A DNA stretch of 64,000 nucleotides from NCBI GenBank assembly GCA_002803225.1, contig NXFV01001423.1, positions 1-64,000 of the forward strand, read 5' to 3'. Both the position numbers and the translations under genes were made by a program. Below are positions 22,314 to 35,093 of the stretch, piece after piece; the stretch's first letter is position 1; every line of letters begins with the position of its first letter. This DNA comes from Gamarada debralockiae (lineage: Eukaryota > Ascomycota > Leotiomycetes > Helotiales > Hyphodiscaceae). A model generated the notes under the pieces. That model did no database searches and was not told the DNA's origin. It was given only the letters and a program-made list of their open reading frames with translations.

Positions 22314-23861
22314 ATGGGAGATGCCGGCCCACAAATGAACATCCCCAGGAAGAAGAACTGGATTCTTGGGGAGAAATTCGAGCAGCGAATGCCGCATCAT
22401 GATGGCGTAAAGGCATTATGGGAGTCGAAATGGAAATTTCCCGTGAGCAATCTCAACCCACCACAAAGTCGCTGTAACTTCATCTGACGAAACACAACGA
22501 CAGTGTTCAAGAAGCGTATATCCATTCCACGACGGCAAGTTCGAGGACTTTGAGCCTGTGTTCCAAGACCTGATCGCGGTACGTCCCCCAGGTCCTATCA
22601 GTTCGCTTCTTGAGCCAATCTCTTCGCCTTCTTCCCTCATCTCACACTCTGTTCGAACTAATGAAAACAAAGAAAAACGTAAAAGACGGCTATGGCGACG
22701 AATACACCCACGCCTTCTTCCCTGCGGCCGAAATCTTAACCCGCAAAGGCGACGAAGCAATAGCGTCCAACGACCACATTCTCGCCTCGCAGTTCTACCT
22801 TCGCGCAGCATGTGTATACCGGATCTCCCGCTTCCCCTACATCTGTAACTTCCCCACTGTAAGCTCGAAGATTAAATGGCAAGCGTGGCAAAAGCAGAAG
22901 GAGGTTTATATGAAAGCAGCTTCCAAATGGGACGAACCTGTCAAGGAAGTCATGATTCCGCATACAGCGAGACGGGGTGAAGATCGCGATACGGTTCCGC
23001 TTTATGTGCGATTGCCAAAAGCTGGGAGGGGAGAAGAGAAGAAGAAAGTCCCTGCGATGATATTGATGACAGGCTTGGATGGTTATAGACCAGATAATAC
23101 GGAACGCACTAACGAGTTTATGAAGCGTGGCTGGGCCTGCGTAATCGCCGAAGTTCCAGGCACAGCAGAATGTCCTGCTGACCCTAAAGATCCAGAGAGT
23201 CCGGACCGGCTATGGACAAGCGTGCTGGATTGGATGGAGAACGAAGGAAGTTTCGATATGCAACGAATCGCTGTTTGGGGATTAAGTTGCGGCGGGTATT
23301 ATGGGATAAGAGTGGCGCATACGCATAAAGAACGATTGAGGGGTTGTGTGGGGCAGGGTGCTGGAGTGCATTATTTCTTTGGGGAAGAGTGGATAGAAAA
23401 GGCTGATGGGCATGAGTATCCTTTTGCGTGAGTATGGAAGAGAGAAATTGAGGGCAGATACTGACTTAAATAGGATTGAACCTGCGTTGAACTTGAAGCA
23501 TGGGTACCCGACGATGGAGGAATTTAGGAAGGGTGCGCAAAAGAAATTCTCTTTGCTTGAGACGGGACTTATCCAGAAGCCTTCCACGAGGCTGCTCCTT
23601 ATCAATGTAAGCCAAAGATGGTTTTTACGGGAAATGGGATACTGACCGTGTTCAGGGAACTCATGATGGCCTGATGCCAATCGAAGACTCCATGCTACTC
23701 ATGGAACATGGAACTCCAAAAGAAGCAAGGTAAGCTCAATTTGCAGCAGATAAGGGACACTTGTCTGACAAATTTCTAGGTTCTTCACAGATGCTCTTCA
23801 TATGGGCTATCCTCTTGCCAATTCGGCAGTTTATCCATGGCTGGAAAGTGTGCTGGCTTGA
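22314..23861 (+). CDS. ayg1: Ayg1-like alpha/beta hydrolase (6 exons)
   Basis: Exons 22314-22442, 22504-22578, 22673-23427, 23474-23606, 23656-23729 and 23780-23861 join to 415 residues; all five introns have GT-AG ends and fitting phases. The N-terminus ([10 protein letters not shown], then [22 protein letters not shown]) and [19 protein letters not shown] match my memory of Aspergillus Ayg1, about 406 residues, which shortens a heptaketide naphthopyrone in DHN-melanin synthesis. The nucleophile elbow is GLSCGGYYG (Ser nucleophile). The acid and His should lie in the C-terminal exons, with GTHDGLMP and ALHMGYP as candidates. It is probably cytosolic or peripheral to secretory vesicles. No polyketide synthase or other melanin gene is visible within the window, so it could serve melanin from elsewhere or another polyketide substrate. 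Confidence 0.85.
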
Positions 23862-23964
23862 TATGAAGCCCAGATGACTAGTCATGAGAGGACATTATTC
23901 ATAGGTTCAAGAGTCAAGGGTATTTGTAAAATTTACTAAATTAATAAGGCCTAGGTATCACCTT

Positions 23965-24501
23965 CTAATAATCTTCCACTATCAATTTCGATGCGTCTTG
24001 TATGCCTTGCGTTTCATATAGATCGAATTTGAGACCAAAGATTCTCCAGAAATGGAGGTGACATTTGTCACTCAGCAGAAGGGTGCTCTTATGGGGAATA
24101 TCAGTCGGCCCGCAAAGGAATATTGAGAAGACGAAGTCAAAAAGTTTTGGAGTGTGACCCCCCCTCTCTTGTACTTTGACACCCAGCTTCTTCGAAACTA
24201 TCGACAAGGAGAAAGGAAACGACAACCCATAGGCCCTCGATAACGCGAAAGGAAAACGACGGAATCCAGAACTGCGCTTCATGCTGGTCTGAAAGTTGTT
24301 TCGTGCGATGTGGTCCAATCTATTCTTAATGGTGTATAGATGCTTGATTTTTGTCTTCTGAGAAGCGGACGCAGGAGGCAGACCCTTTTCGGTAGGGGTC
24401 CTACGGTAACCACTGGAAAGACAAATGACTAAAAGCTCTTGGGGCTGCATATATATAGAAAAGTTTCTCTGCCAGACTTCCCGCAGAGGAAAATCGATCA
24501 C
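23965..24501 (-). CDS. Hypothetical protein, 178 aa (doubtful)
   Basis: A single uninterrupted frame from an ATG, tail to tail with the hydrolase gene. It is basic, with no signal peptide, clear membrane segment or motif I recognise. Length alone makes it worth listing. It may be an orphan gene or a chance frame inside a 3' region. Confidence 0.3.
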   Translation of the reverse strand: MIDFPLREVWQRNFSIYMQPQELLVICLSSGYRRTPTEKGLPPASASQKTKIKHLYTIKNRLDHIARNNFQTSMKRSSGFRRFPFALSRAYGLSFPFSLSIVSKKLGVKVQERGGHTPKLFDFVFSIFLCGPTDIPHKSTLLLSDKCHLHFWRIFGLKFDLYETQGIQDASKLIVEDY

Positions 24502-24960
24502 TTGATTTCACTTCACATGGCCGTCTTCGAATCTAGCACGCACAACGGAAAGCAAACATAGAGAGAGCAATATCCATGAATTTCCATATCATGTAGCTAT
24601 GTAGCTAAAGCATCTCTCCCATATACACAATCGTGTCCACTATATCTTCTTCCTCCTTCCATTTGCTAACTCAAATTTCGCTGCAGGACTCCTTCCAACT
24701 CCAATTAATGCCAGCCATGGACGCCTTGGATGGTATAGGCGACGTGAAAACAAAACCCCAGCGAATGATGCAGCTCTTCTACGAGAAGCGAAAATGGGTA
24801 AACGCCGATGCTATGCTGATGAAGAAATCTAGTAACTGCTTGAAAGACACAGGGGTGGAGACCGAGTGGGTATATGGAGGCTATTTAGTGTGGTTGTGAC
24901 GATCGGACGCGCCTGATCACTTTTGATCTGACGAAGGACGAAATCTCAAGTGGGCTGGCT
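24502..24960. other. Intergenic
   Basis: One 88-codon frame at 24633-24899 has no recognisable features. The 3' UTR of the SUMO-protease gene probably lies here. Confidence 0.4.
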
Positions 24961-27900
24961 TTAGATGGGGGAACTTTTATCCGAAAACTTGGTACGGGTC
25001 CCTTTGTATTCGCGTGATCCGTATCTTCCAATAACAGCTCTTTCGAGAGGATCTCTTCCTTCCATGATTCCAGAAGGGCGCTGCCCAACGTTGGTGGATG
25101 GGGTTGATTGCCAGCCTTTCTGTTGACTTGGTTTGCGACTGCTTTCGTTCTGCGGGGAGGTAGCTAATCGCTGCTTCTTCGGAGATGCGGCAGGAGTGGC
25201 CGGTGCAGAGGAATCATCTACGAGCGCGGGTGCGGGAACAGTGTCATGTCCAGTGTCCTGTCCAAGGAGCATGTCTGCATCATCCTCCTTTGCTTCGTCT
25301 TTTGCTTCCTCCTCGACAGTCATATCAACGTAATTCGATGCGGGGCCTGGTGTAGGAGGCTTCACCGCAGGCTCAAGAGGAGGGCTATCCATGGGCAGGC
25401 TATCTTCGCGTGTTGGTGCTTGGGGAATTCCATCAGAATCTTGGGCCTCATCAGGGTCTGGTGAAGTGGGGGCGAATTTGCCTGGTTGAGGAGTCGGTGA
25501 TCGACGACGGAGGGGGGAACGTTGTGCTGGTACGTCTGGGGAAGGAGATTTGAGATCTAGTTGTATTTGCATCGACGGGCTATCGGGATCGGAAGCGTGG
25601 TGAGCGTCATGACTGTCTTTATGCGGAGAGCCTTCTTCAATCTCAAGGGGAGTACTTCCAGATCCCCAAGGTCGCGTAGGCTCTGAAGTTCCGGCATCGT
25701 CGGCAATGCGACTGAATGGTTTGAAAATATTTGAGATACGGGACATGACAACGCCGGGTTTTCCGCTCAAAGCGTGGGTGTCAGCACCCTCTTGTGCCTC
25801 GTCGGCCAAGATAATAGGTTCTTGTGAAGCTGCTTTTGGAGCAACTGCCACTTCCGACTCCGTCTCTTGTTCGAGAGGAAGCCCCTTCGTGCTGCGCTCC
25901 TGCCTTCTTGACTCCGCTGGGTACTCCGAAATTGATTTGCGTGTAGCTCGTTCAGGTTGTAGTGACTGCTTCGGGCGCTCTTGGGCGATTCCGCTCTCAG
26001 AAAGTTCCCGCTGTGCTGATGATCTTGCCGAATTGGGACGCTCCAGCTTGGGGGAAGGGCGAGCACTCTTAGACGGCTCTCGCGAACCAGACTCCGCAGG
26101 TGTAAAGACAGCATCATTTTCTTGAGCCTTTAGAGTATTCTTCCCTTTGCCCTTTGCTTTCTTCAACATGTCCGCCGAAGACTCATCAGCCACTTGCTTC
26201 GCCTGGAGATCAAAAAGAAGTTTTCGAATGTGATTTCGCATTTCCGGCGCCCTTCTCAAATCGTACTCAACATCCATGTCAACTCTTTGAAGGAGATCCT
26301 CCGTGAATTTATCTGGGCACTTCAAGAACTCCTCAATGTAGCTGAGTAAAAACAAGCCACAATCGCAGTAATTTTTTTGAGTTGGGATATTTGTAGCTGT
26401 CATGCCGAGTGCTCGAGGTTGAGGAATATCTTTGCCAAGCTTTGACTTGATTTCTGCGATCAAATAGTCTCTCAAGTTGGTGCAAGTCGCGGAGTGGCTC
26501 AGAGATAATGAATCGAGTGTTATGATCCTTGGCTCTCTTGGGTCATATTTACGCGACGCTGGGGTGGAGGACTTCCTTTTCCCTCTTTTCGCAGGCGTAG
26601 CTGGCTTTGATATCTCTTCGACAGGGATCGTTGCTGGATCTTGAGCAGCAGACTCTTTGATAACATGACCATCTGACCCGCTCATACCACCTTGCTTCAA
26701 AGCTGTTTGGACGGATGTGCCGTGCATCGGGTCTACATCTGGCCACTCCTGATCCGCTTCGTCTCCTTGAGCTTGATCCGTCAAAGACATCTTCTTCATA
26801 GGTTCACCGACGCCGGTTTCCGAGGGACTGGCGGGACGGAGTTTTGGCGATGAAGTTGGAGACGATTTGTTAGGAGCATCAGTATCCGATTGACCTTTTC
26901 TTGCATGGGGGCCTACTTCCTGCGACTGCGAATCTTCACTGGCCTCGGGCTCGGGATTGACCAGCTTCGGTGCATTACAAATAATCGCAACATACCAATG
27001 AGTATGCTCATTGACAGGGACGATGATGTAGTCGTACGAGAGCAACTCAACCTTGGAGGTCCATCGCTCAACAGCCTCGTAATTAATGCCTTTCTTGCCC
27101 TTCACCGGCTTCGATAGCCTCTCATAGAAGAAGGTGTTGTGGAAGTAAACCCGCTTGGACAGGTCTGGGCTCCTCCGTGCAAGATCTTGTTCTAACCAAA
27201 GCAGATAGAACATGATGAGATTGTCGTTCAAGAACTGCCCTTCGTCAAGCCTCTCAATATCTTGCTTGTCAACAGTAGCTTTGTTTTTCCCTTCTCGAGG
27301 ATAGATGATGGAATTGCGCCACTTCTTCTCCCAGCCTGAATTTAATTCTGTCCATCGCTCCGGGCTGGGGGATCGCGGTTTCAGTGGCTGTCGAGGGGCA
27401 AGTTCTCGGCCTGGGTTTCTTGAGCGGGTCGCATGGGGATTGCCTGTTTCAGCCACTCCGTTGTTGCCACCGTAAAAGCTCTCTGTGTCCAGTTGTAGAA
27501 CTTTGTATTTTCTGGAAGATTCCTCGGATTGGTTTCCAAACGCTTCCGAAGAGCGAGTCCGCCGTGATACGGAGGTTGTATTTCCAGAGTGGGAGCGTTC
27601 CTCTCCGTTAGCCATTTGGTCTTTCATTCCCTGGCTACGGATAGGGGGCTTGGCTGCTTGTGCATTTTCAAATTGCTCCGCGACTCTTGTCCGCGACTTC
27701 TTTGTAAGAAACTGAACGTCGTCTTGCTCTTGATCCATTTTTGGCCTTGGTTCCTTCATCGCCGACTCAAGCGTCTCTATAGACTTTTTGAAGATCGCAC
27801 GCAAATGCTTGCTGTTACGCAATAGTTAGCAAAGAAAAAGAAAAATTTCCACCCCATCACGATTATACTAACCCAGATTTCGGAATCAATGTAATAGTCG

Positions 27901-30579
27901 ATGTGAATGCACCAACTTTGCTACAGAACCAATAACTTTGATCGGAGTTACCAAGCTCTATGAAAATCTGGCTAGCCCCCTTTGCTGTCTGATCTTTGGG
28001 CTTGTGCAGTTGGAGCTTCCCATCGTCGTTATCCCCATTGCATAAGATTTTATTGATTTGGTCAGGCATGAAGACAAGGTCATGAACAAGGACATTATGA
28101 TGATCGAAGACGGTCAAGATACCCGTCTGCTGATTCCGAATTAGCGACCACGGGTTCGCATGTCCGTCAAGTAGCCATTGGTGGCGCAGAGTAAAAATCT
28201 GGATGACATCGTATCGATCTTCTCCTTGCACTTTCGGGGGCTTTCGTTTCTTTGGAAGGTGGGTAGTGACCATGTCCGCCTTCCTGCGCTCCTCCTCGGA
28301 ATAATCGCTATCCACGTTAGAGTGACGTTCTGTCTTTGTTGAAGTCGATAAGCCATTCGTTTGTTTGTGGATTTTCAGTAAGTGCGTAGCTGTCCCTAAG
28401 CCAATTGCTGCCTTGCTATTTGGAGACTCAGGACCTTCTAAAGCCAGCTCATCAAACTCAAGTTCAGACTCGCGCCGACGTTTCGAGTCGGTAATAGCGC
28501 CGTTTGCTTTGGCCTCAGTTTCATTTTGATGCCTCGTCATACGCTTGTTCTGTGTCAAACCCGACGGCATCCCAGACTTAGTTTCCGAAGAACCTGGTCT
28601 TCCATCCTGATTGAAGAAATGCGAGACAGTGCTGGTCTGTTTGGAAGCTGGTGTTGGATCCCTTCTGGCGTTGCTATTGGGCTGTTTTCTTGGGGGCCTG
28701 AGATTACTGGTGCCTGTGTAAGCCGGAACGACCACTTGAGGAGTCGTGCTATGGGAGATTCTGGGATCGACTATTTCGAAATCGGAGTCAGAGATAGGAT
28801 CGTCCACAACTTCGCTGTGCGTGATGATAGTTTTCCCATTTGCAGTAGGTATCAGATATTGATTGGTGCCGCCAGTCTTCTTAGCTGAGGAGTTGTCAGA
28901 AGAGAGGCCGTTCCTCCTTCGACTCTGTTTCAGCTTTACTGTGTCTTCTGCGGCATGGTATTCTGGTACGGAGTGCCCATTCCTCGACCCGTTGCTCCTC
29001 GCTTGCCCATTTTGAGTGTGACTGTGTAATGATCTGGCGGAGGGTGTATCCCTCCTACTTGATGACCCCGATTCGAGTTCGAGGACTTTCTTGTGGGTCT
29101 CTCCTGTCTTCTGCCTCTTGCTTGAGGCTTCTGGCCGTCCTGAAGGGTCGGGGTTATGTAAATCGAACCCCCTATCTGTACGCTTGTTCGTTCGAGGCGG
29201 GGAAGGAGGTGGCTTTTGGTTGGGGTTGGGATTGCCTATGGTTCTGCTAAGAGAGTTGAGGGGCTTGTGACCTTGAGGTATAGGCTTTGAAAGTCAGCAT
29301 TGACGAGACATGCGGGAAATATGGAGACAAACCATTTTGCTCGTTGTTGGTGGTTTTGCCGCAGCGAAGGGTTGATCTTTGTCGCTGTAGAAGACATTAG
29401 CCATGGAACTCGGAAATCCAGGTAGCACGAAAGGTACCTGTAGACCGGCCTAGTATCCGCCTCGGAGTCCAAATATCGCGTATACGCATCCCTTTGAACG
29501 AGACATTAGCACGTAGAGCTGCAAAATAATATCCCGTTGAACTTACCAAGTGCTTCGCTTCTTCGGCGTGTCCTTGTTCTCGTGGGAATCTCTGGAGGCG
29601 AGTGCATTATCGTGGGCGTAGTGGGTTGGTTCGTCCCTGCCAAATGTCAGAAAAGCTCGCAGTATCCCCTCCTGTCCATTGTAGACCTACTTTGCAGATG
29701 TCACAGCATCTGTCTCATTCGCGTTCTGCTTCAATTTTTGTCCTGTATTGGGTTTTATCCGCTTCGATTTCACGACGTCGCCTTCGTTTTCCTAGATAAT
29801 TAATATTAGCGATTGCGGCACTACCTTGCCGAGACTTCCAACCACAGCCTCGCCCAGCCCTGGATGGATAGACCTACATATGACTCTTGAGAATCCGCTA
29901 TCTCCTGCTCATCCTTCTCAAGTGATTGCGATGATGTTGGGCCGTCTATAGGATCGTTGACAGCAGTTGGCTTTGCGCTGGTCGAATGGTGCTTGCGCTT
30001 TCTTCCAGGGCTCTTTCCCGACATCTCTGAGGCTTCATGCCCTACCTCAAACTGCGCATAATGCGCTGGAGGCGATAGGCTTCTGCCGCGATCGTATCTC
30101 TTTTCTCTGGATTCAACAACGCGCGCACGGCCGTGCCGGGAGAGTTCTGAGGTCGTGTTGCATTCGCGCACTGAAGGTTGAAGTTTGCGGAGGTCGTCCA
30201 AATCCACATATGTGTAGCCTCGCTTATTATTGGCTCCTTTCATGAACCTACCATCTTGATGATCTAGGTCAACGACACACAAAGGCCGTTCTATTGCATT
30301 TTTCAATTGTTTGGAACGCTGATGTTCATGTTCGTTGTATTTCTTCACGATTCTTGGAGTTGGTGGACCATTTTCCAGTATTTCTCGTCCTTCAGCCATG
30401 AGACTCCCGAGCTGCTTTCCTAGGCCATCGTATATTAGATCCCGGCCGCTGCTAGCCATCTTAGTCGATCTAGGCTCATATTGACGGAGGCCCAAGGTTT
30501 TTCCTGCATGTTGAATAGCATGATAGTTTCCTTTCCAGAAACTACCCGTTTCAAGAGACCCATGAAGATCTCGAGGCAT
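24961..30579 (-). CDS. ulp2: Ulp2-type SUMO protease (C48 family), 7 exons
   Basis: Exons (high to low) 30579-29878, 29791-29691, 29636-29547, 29491-29438, 29384-29333, 29284-27873 and 27811-24961 join in frame to about 1753 residues. The introns are 48-86 nt; most show branch sites such as GCTAAT or CTGAC, and the fifth acceptor is the unusual AAG. The C48 peptidase domain covers about residues 940-1310: LNDNLIMFYLLWL, THWYVAII (His ~1075), ITLDSLS (Asp ~1237), and Q..YCDCG (Gln ~1282, Cys ~1288). These form the thiol-protease triad and oxyanion Gln that cleave SUMO from targets. About 160 disordered residues separate His and Asp; such insertions mark the Ulp2/SENP6-7 branch, which trims poly-SUMO chains in the nucleus. 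A PH-like block (about 700-800) precedes the domain, and the 460-residue tail is Ser/Pro-rich. The N-terminal small exons are the least certain part. Confidence 0.85.
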
Positions 30580-32156
30580 CTTTTCAAAGAAGCTTCATTT
30601 ACTTTGATTCCAAGATTAGCTGCGCAAGGACGAGTTCAAGATGTTGCAAAGAAGTTCTCCTACCGAAGCTGAATCCGTGGAGACTTGGTGCTCGATATGT
30701 AGTTGACGATGATAAGCTCCACCCATTAACAATAAATGTTCCAAATGTGAGGCCGAGGAATAGTTTCTTCAGCTCAACAATTCAAGAACTTTCCAAGAGG
30801 CTTGCGTCTGAGACGTTCTTCTCGAGACTAAAAGATTTCCGTTGTTTTGCTGAAGTTCTCGTCCATGAATCCGTCCTTTGGAGGTGAAGTGTTGAGCCTG
30901 TCAAACAGAACCAGCTTCGAGATTCTGATATCAATCTGATCTTAACTTAACCATTCCTCAACCTGTCAGAAGAACTCGAGAGTATTTAAGATCGAGGCTG
31001 ATAAAGGAAGTTATGATGGGGTTTATGAAGTTGAGACTCGGCCTGCGTCAAGTCGAGGGGCGAGATGTCGCGGCGGAGGGAAGGAATGATTTGGCGGTGA
31101 GAAAGATCTTCTGTTCCAGGCAACTCTGTTGAGGACTGTCTGGAATTTCCAAAAGAGTGAAGTGTTATCGTTGACTCGGAAGGGTCTGTTGAGTTTCGTC
31201 AAGTTAAGACTCGATCTATGCCGAGTAGGGGGAAGGATGTCGAGGCGAAAAAAGAGCAAGGGTTGGCCACGAGAATGGTTCACTGTCTCGAGTGAAACTC
31301 GATCTGAGAGATAAATGGCTTCCTGGAACCGTGAATAGAATAAGCAAAGATCGTGGATTTGGAGGACTGTGTGCGGGGAGACCAAATTATGCCAGTGAAG
31401 TTGTTAATGAAGGCAGCAGTTCCCCTGTCACAGACAATAGATCAAGCACAGTAGGGGCGTAATTCACTGTAGCATTGATTCGCTCCTCGCTCCTCCATGG
31501 TGATCTTGAAAAGGGTACACTGCCAACCTTCATTCACGCAGAGGCATATGACATTTGTTATGGATATTGAGATTACAGCAACCTACACCTCAGTGATCAA
31601 TTTCTTCTGATTGCACAACCGCGCAGCGCAGGGAAAGTTGGAATTCAAGATACGGTTCATTCCGTGATTGAAGTAGTGCGATTGAAAGACCCAGATCCAG
31701 ATCATTGGCCTGCTCTCATTCAATCACTCAACCAGATGACATGACTGAATCCGGTGTCTCCAAAGAAAGCTTGCAACCCCTATTCGGTCAGAGGTGTTGA
31801 ACAATTAACATCTTGGAGCCCCGTACATACGATAACTTCGAAACCCTTTCGCAGCACCAAGTTACGCTCTCCGGGACGGCCAGGAGTCCAATGCTCCCGT
31901 CTTTCCTCTTCCACCTCACCCGGCAAATTAACCCTGGTCATTCACAAATACCGTGTGCATCACGATTCACAAGTCCCAACAGCAACCAAGAACAGTTTTT
32001 CCTAATATGGCGTTGCATTGCAATTCTTGATATAGCTGTACACAAAAGAAACTTCGCAATACAGAGCCTCCACGAACGAGCCTCGATTCCCTCTATCCCA
32101 GCATCATGTCTCTTCTTCCATCTGCAACCGCGTCCCCCATCACCCCCTTCCACCCT
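30580..32156. other. Intergenic between two minus-strand genes
   Basis: It contains the promoter side of the SUMO-protease gene and the 3' side of the cox6 gene. Frames at 31023-31385, 31754-32005 and 31813-32241 look like chance. No repeat or RNA gene was recognised. Confidence 0.45.
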
Positions 32157-32991
32157 TTATTTAGCTTCCTCGGGATACAGGTCCTCTTTCAAGCTAACAC
32201 CCAGTTCTTCACGGAGCGGCTTGAGCTCTTCGAGGTATTGATCGTACTGGCCACGGTTCTCGACCTTCGCCTTAATACCTATCGCGACATTTTCGTCAGC
32301 CAATTGTCCAATTCGACGCCCAAATTTATACCCCGTGTCCATGCCCGCTCGTGCCGAGAATTCGGAAACACGTACCCTCGAAAATTCTAACAGCGGTAGG
32401 GTAGTCATTGACTCTCCTCGCCGCCTTCAACGCAGCAGTTAGGACGGAGGGTGAAGGTACGAGATCGTATGCAAAGGCATTGTTGAGATTACGCTGGTTT
32501 ATGGTACGATAATTAGCCCCATCATGACCCCATACATACAGCACGCCCAACAATTCCAGCAGGGCAAAAAAACATACCTGAAGCTCAAACACATCTTGCA
32601 CTTGATCGAACTCCTTCTCATATCTAAATGTCCAGCGACATCCATTAGCAATTGACAATCTTGGCCTCGCCGTTTCGGCTGTGCAGGAACATGCTCAAAA
32701 GGCCTCTCGCCCGGGGGGCGTTCTTCAAGCAGAGAGACCAATTGAGCAATGACATATGTATCCGTACCTGGCAGTGAATTCCTCGAAACTTTCCTCGTGG
32801 TGTCCTGCATCGTCGGACAGCTTTCGGCTGGAGGTGCTGAAGCTGCTGGCTGATCCGGAGGTCGCGATCAGGGCTGGCACAGCATAGATGGCGTTGGAGC
32901 TGCGGGGAGTGAGGCTGCGGAGGGCATTGGATCGGAAGAAGGTCGAGGGCTGCGCGCGAGACGCGATGCGCAGGATTGAGGTGGACGACAT
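32157..32991 (-). CDS. cox6: Cytochrome c oxidase subunit VI (mammalian Va), 4 exons
   Basis: Exons 32991-32768, 32623-32578, 32493-32376 and 32278-32157 give 169 residues. The first ~60 residues are Arg/Ser-rich without acidic residues, a mitochondrial presequence. The mature part reads HHEESFEEFTAR|YEKEFDQVQDVFELQ|RNLNNAFAYDLVPSPSVLTAALKAARRVNDYPTA... and ends in DLYPEEAK, the well-conserved COX6/COX5A fold (yeast form 148 residues). It is a nuclear-encoded helical subunit on the matrix side of complex IV. An in-frame ATG further up would add 28 residues; the one at 32991 directly before the presequence is preferred. Introns 144, 84 and 97 nt; TTGCTAATG branch in the first. Confidence 0.95.
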
Positions 32992-33839
32992 TGGGGAGGT
33001 GGTTGTTTGGAGGTCGTTTTGAGGATTTTCGGGGAGCTTATGCAGTTCGATTTTCGAGATCAGGTCAGGGAGCACAAGCGGGATCGAAGTTGCACTTGCT
33101 CTAATTGGCTACGTCACGTGGAAATACGATTAGCCGAATGCCGATGAAGAAACAAATAGTTTTTCGCATTAATTTTGTATCGTACGACTCAGTGGTTTCA
33201 TATTAGTGTGCATGGAAAGATGTGACATATCTTCTTAATTGGGATATAAGATATCAATCCCCCAATCCATAAGAAAGAACGATTAGAGACTGGATAAAAC
33301 TCCTGTTGGCCTAGAATCCTCAATCATTGGCTGTAGTCTGGCAATGGTGTATGTCAACAACATGATTGTTCGTAGCTCTCCGAACCCTAGGCGTCGATCT
33401 TTGGAACGGATAGAAAGATTGATACTTTATATCACAACTACTGCGGCATTTTGGATGATACTGTGGATTTCCGCGCCAATTCTTCGATCTTTGTCCCACA
33501 TCGAAAGTTCGACTGAAGTATAGCGGATTTTGGAGGAGTTTGGATTTCTCTTTGAGACAAAAGAAGCTCATTAACGGTCCTCAAATGGGGCTTATCTTGT
33601 TATCGGGGCTTTTATTCATCCGATTAGACAAGTGGTGTATGAATTGGGTAAGAGCGACGATAATCTACTTGAAATAGTGAAGCCGTACAAAGCTGGTCGA
33701 TTATTTCGGCCCTAAGGACTGGGTCCGCCTCGCTCATTACAACGTCCGTCAGCCATGATGCCGATTCAATCTCATATATTAGTTGTGCTTCTCATGCCAT
33801 TCTCATAATGTTCTTGTCCCAGCCATTCATAAAATCATC
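32992..33839. other. Promoter region and intergenic sequence
   Basis: Upstream of cox6 there is a CACGTG-containing element (TCACGTG near 33113) in A/T-rich sequence. No gene is seen; short frames are chance. Confidence 0.4.
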
Positions 33840-34863
33840 ATGTCTTTTGCAAGCTTTCTCTACTGTCAGGTCTTCGTTCGTCCACCTCCTATACCACAAA
33901 CCATCAATCTCAAAGATCAAACCTTTCTCATCACTGGAGCGAACTCCGAAATTGGTCTAGAGGGTTCGCTCGTGAATGCGTTTGACTCGCAGTCAAGGTC
34001 CTCATCCTCGCTGTCCAATCGGTATCTAAGGGCGAAGCAGCGAAGTCAGATATCCTAAAGTCCAACCCTGGGTCTGCGACTCGAGTAGAAATATGGGAGA
34101 TCGACTTGGAATCCTTTGAATCGGTGTTGGCATTTGAAAGAGAGCGCAAGAACTTCCACGTCTCGACATTGCATGTTGAGCTCTAGTGCTTTCAAATTTG
34201 AATGGAGCGTATTATCATCGACGGGATTCGAATCCGATCTGCAAGTCAACTATCTGTGCACCGCTCTGCTATCGCTTCTTCTAGTTTCCCTTCTCCGCAG
34301 GACGACGAAGGAGCTTAAACGGGCATCACGCCTCACATTTACATCATCGAGGTGCACAAGTGGGCTTCATTCAACGAGCGGAAAGCACCAAATATCCTGG
34401 TACATCTGAACGAAAAGGAGCATTTCAAAGATATCATGGAAGGTACAGCGTCGCCGAGCTGTTGAATGTGCTCTGGGCAAGAGAGCTCGCCTCCAAAGTT
34501 TCCGGCGAGAGGTGGTGATCAATTTCTTTGATCCTGGTTCTGTCGACGCCGGGCCGCATCGAGATGGGAATACGTTCATTCAAACCTTTGATCGAGTGGT
34601 AGGAAGGACGCTGGAAGAAAGTGGAAGATTGCTCATCGATGCGGCAGTGGTGAAAGGAGGGGAGACTCATGGCAAATATCTAAGTGAAGCAAGGCTGACA
34701 GACTATGGATAAGTCCTAGTGCTTGGTGAAACCACACGCTGACTGTATGCAGATCCTCAAACCTGGTTAACAGTGAAGAAGGTACCCAGCTTCAGAAGAA
34801 GCTTTGGGAGACTATGGAGCTGTTGGGGAAGCATGTACCTACCGAGCATTTGGACGAAGGATT
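33840..34863 (+). pseudogene. Short-chain dehydrogenase/reductase relic
   Basis: It starts MSFASFLYCQ and runs into LKDQTFLITGANSEIGLE, the SDR nucleotide-binding start (TGANSxIG). The order of an SDR is then kept but scattered over all three frames: VSKGEAAKSDILKSN..EIDLESFESV, TGFESDLQVNYLCTALLSLLL, YSVAELLNVLWARELASK, VINFFDPGSVDAG, DAAVVKGGETHGKYLSEARLTDYG. The central NAG motif is missing, and at 34708 the expected GTAAGT donor reads ATAAGT. At least three frame changes make it non-functional. It resembles fungal retinol-dehydrogenase/WW-type SDRs with Tyr/Lys catalysis. Next to it is a Zn2Cys6 relic. Confidence 0.75.
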
Positions 34864-35093
34864 CGCCGTAATCAATACAAGAATACTCGTAAGATGATTT
34901 TCGACCTGGGATTTAGGCAGAGTTTCAAACTATGCCGGACTTTTGTGTTGTATCTGATGAAGTCTTGGGATAACCAAAAGAACGAAAGCGGCTTAGCTCG
35001 TTCCTTCCATCCGAAATTCTTCGGGTGTAAGCAGCCAACGCCTCCAATTTCTCCTTCAAGTATCATCGATAATGAACAACATTCATCGCGATA

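Noticed and set aside
34200..34260. GGGATTCGAATCC motif suggesting a tRNA
   Set aside because: It encodes the TGFESDLQVNYL part of the SDR relic and has no tRNA fold.
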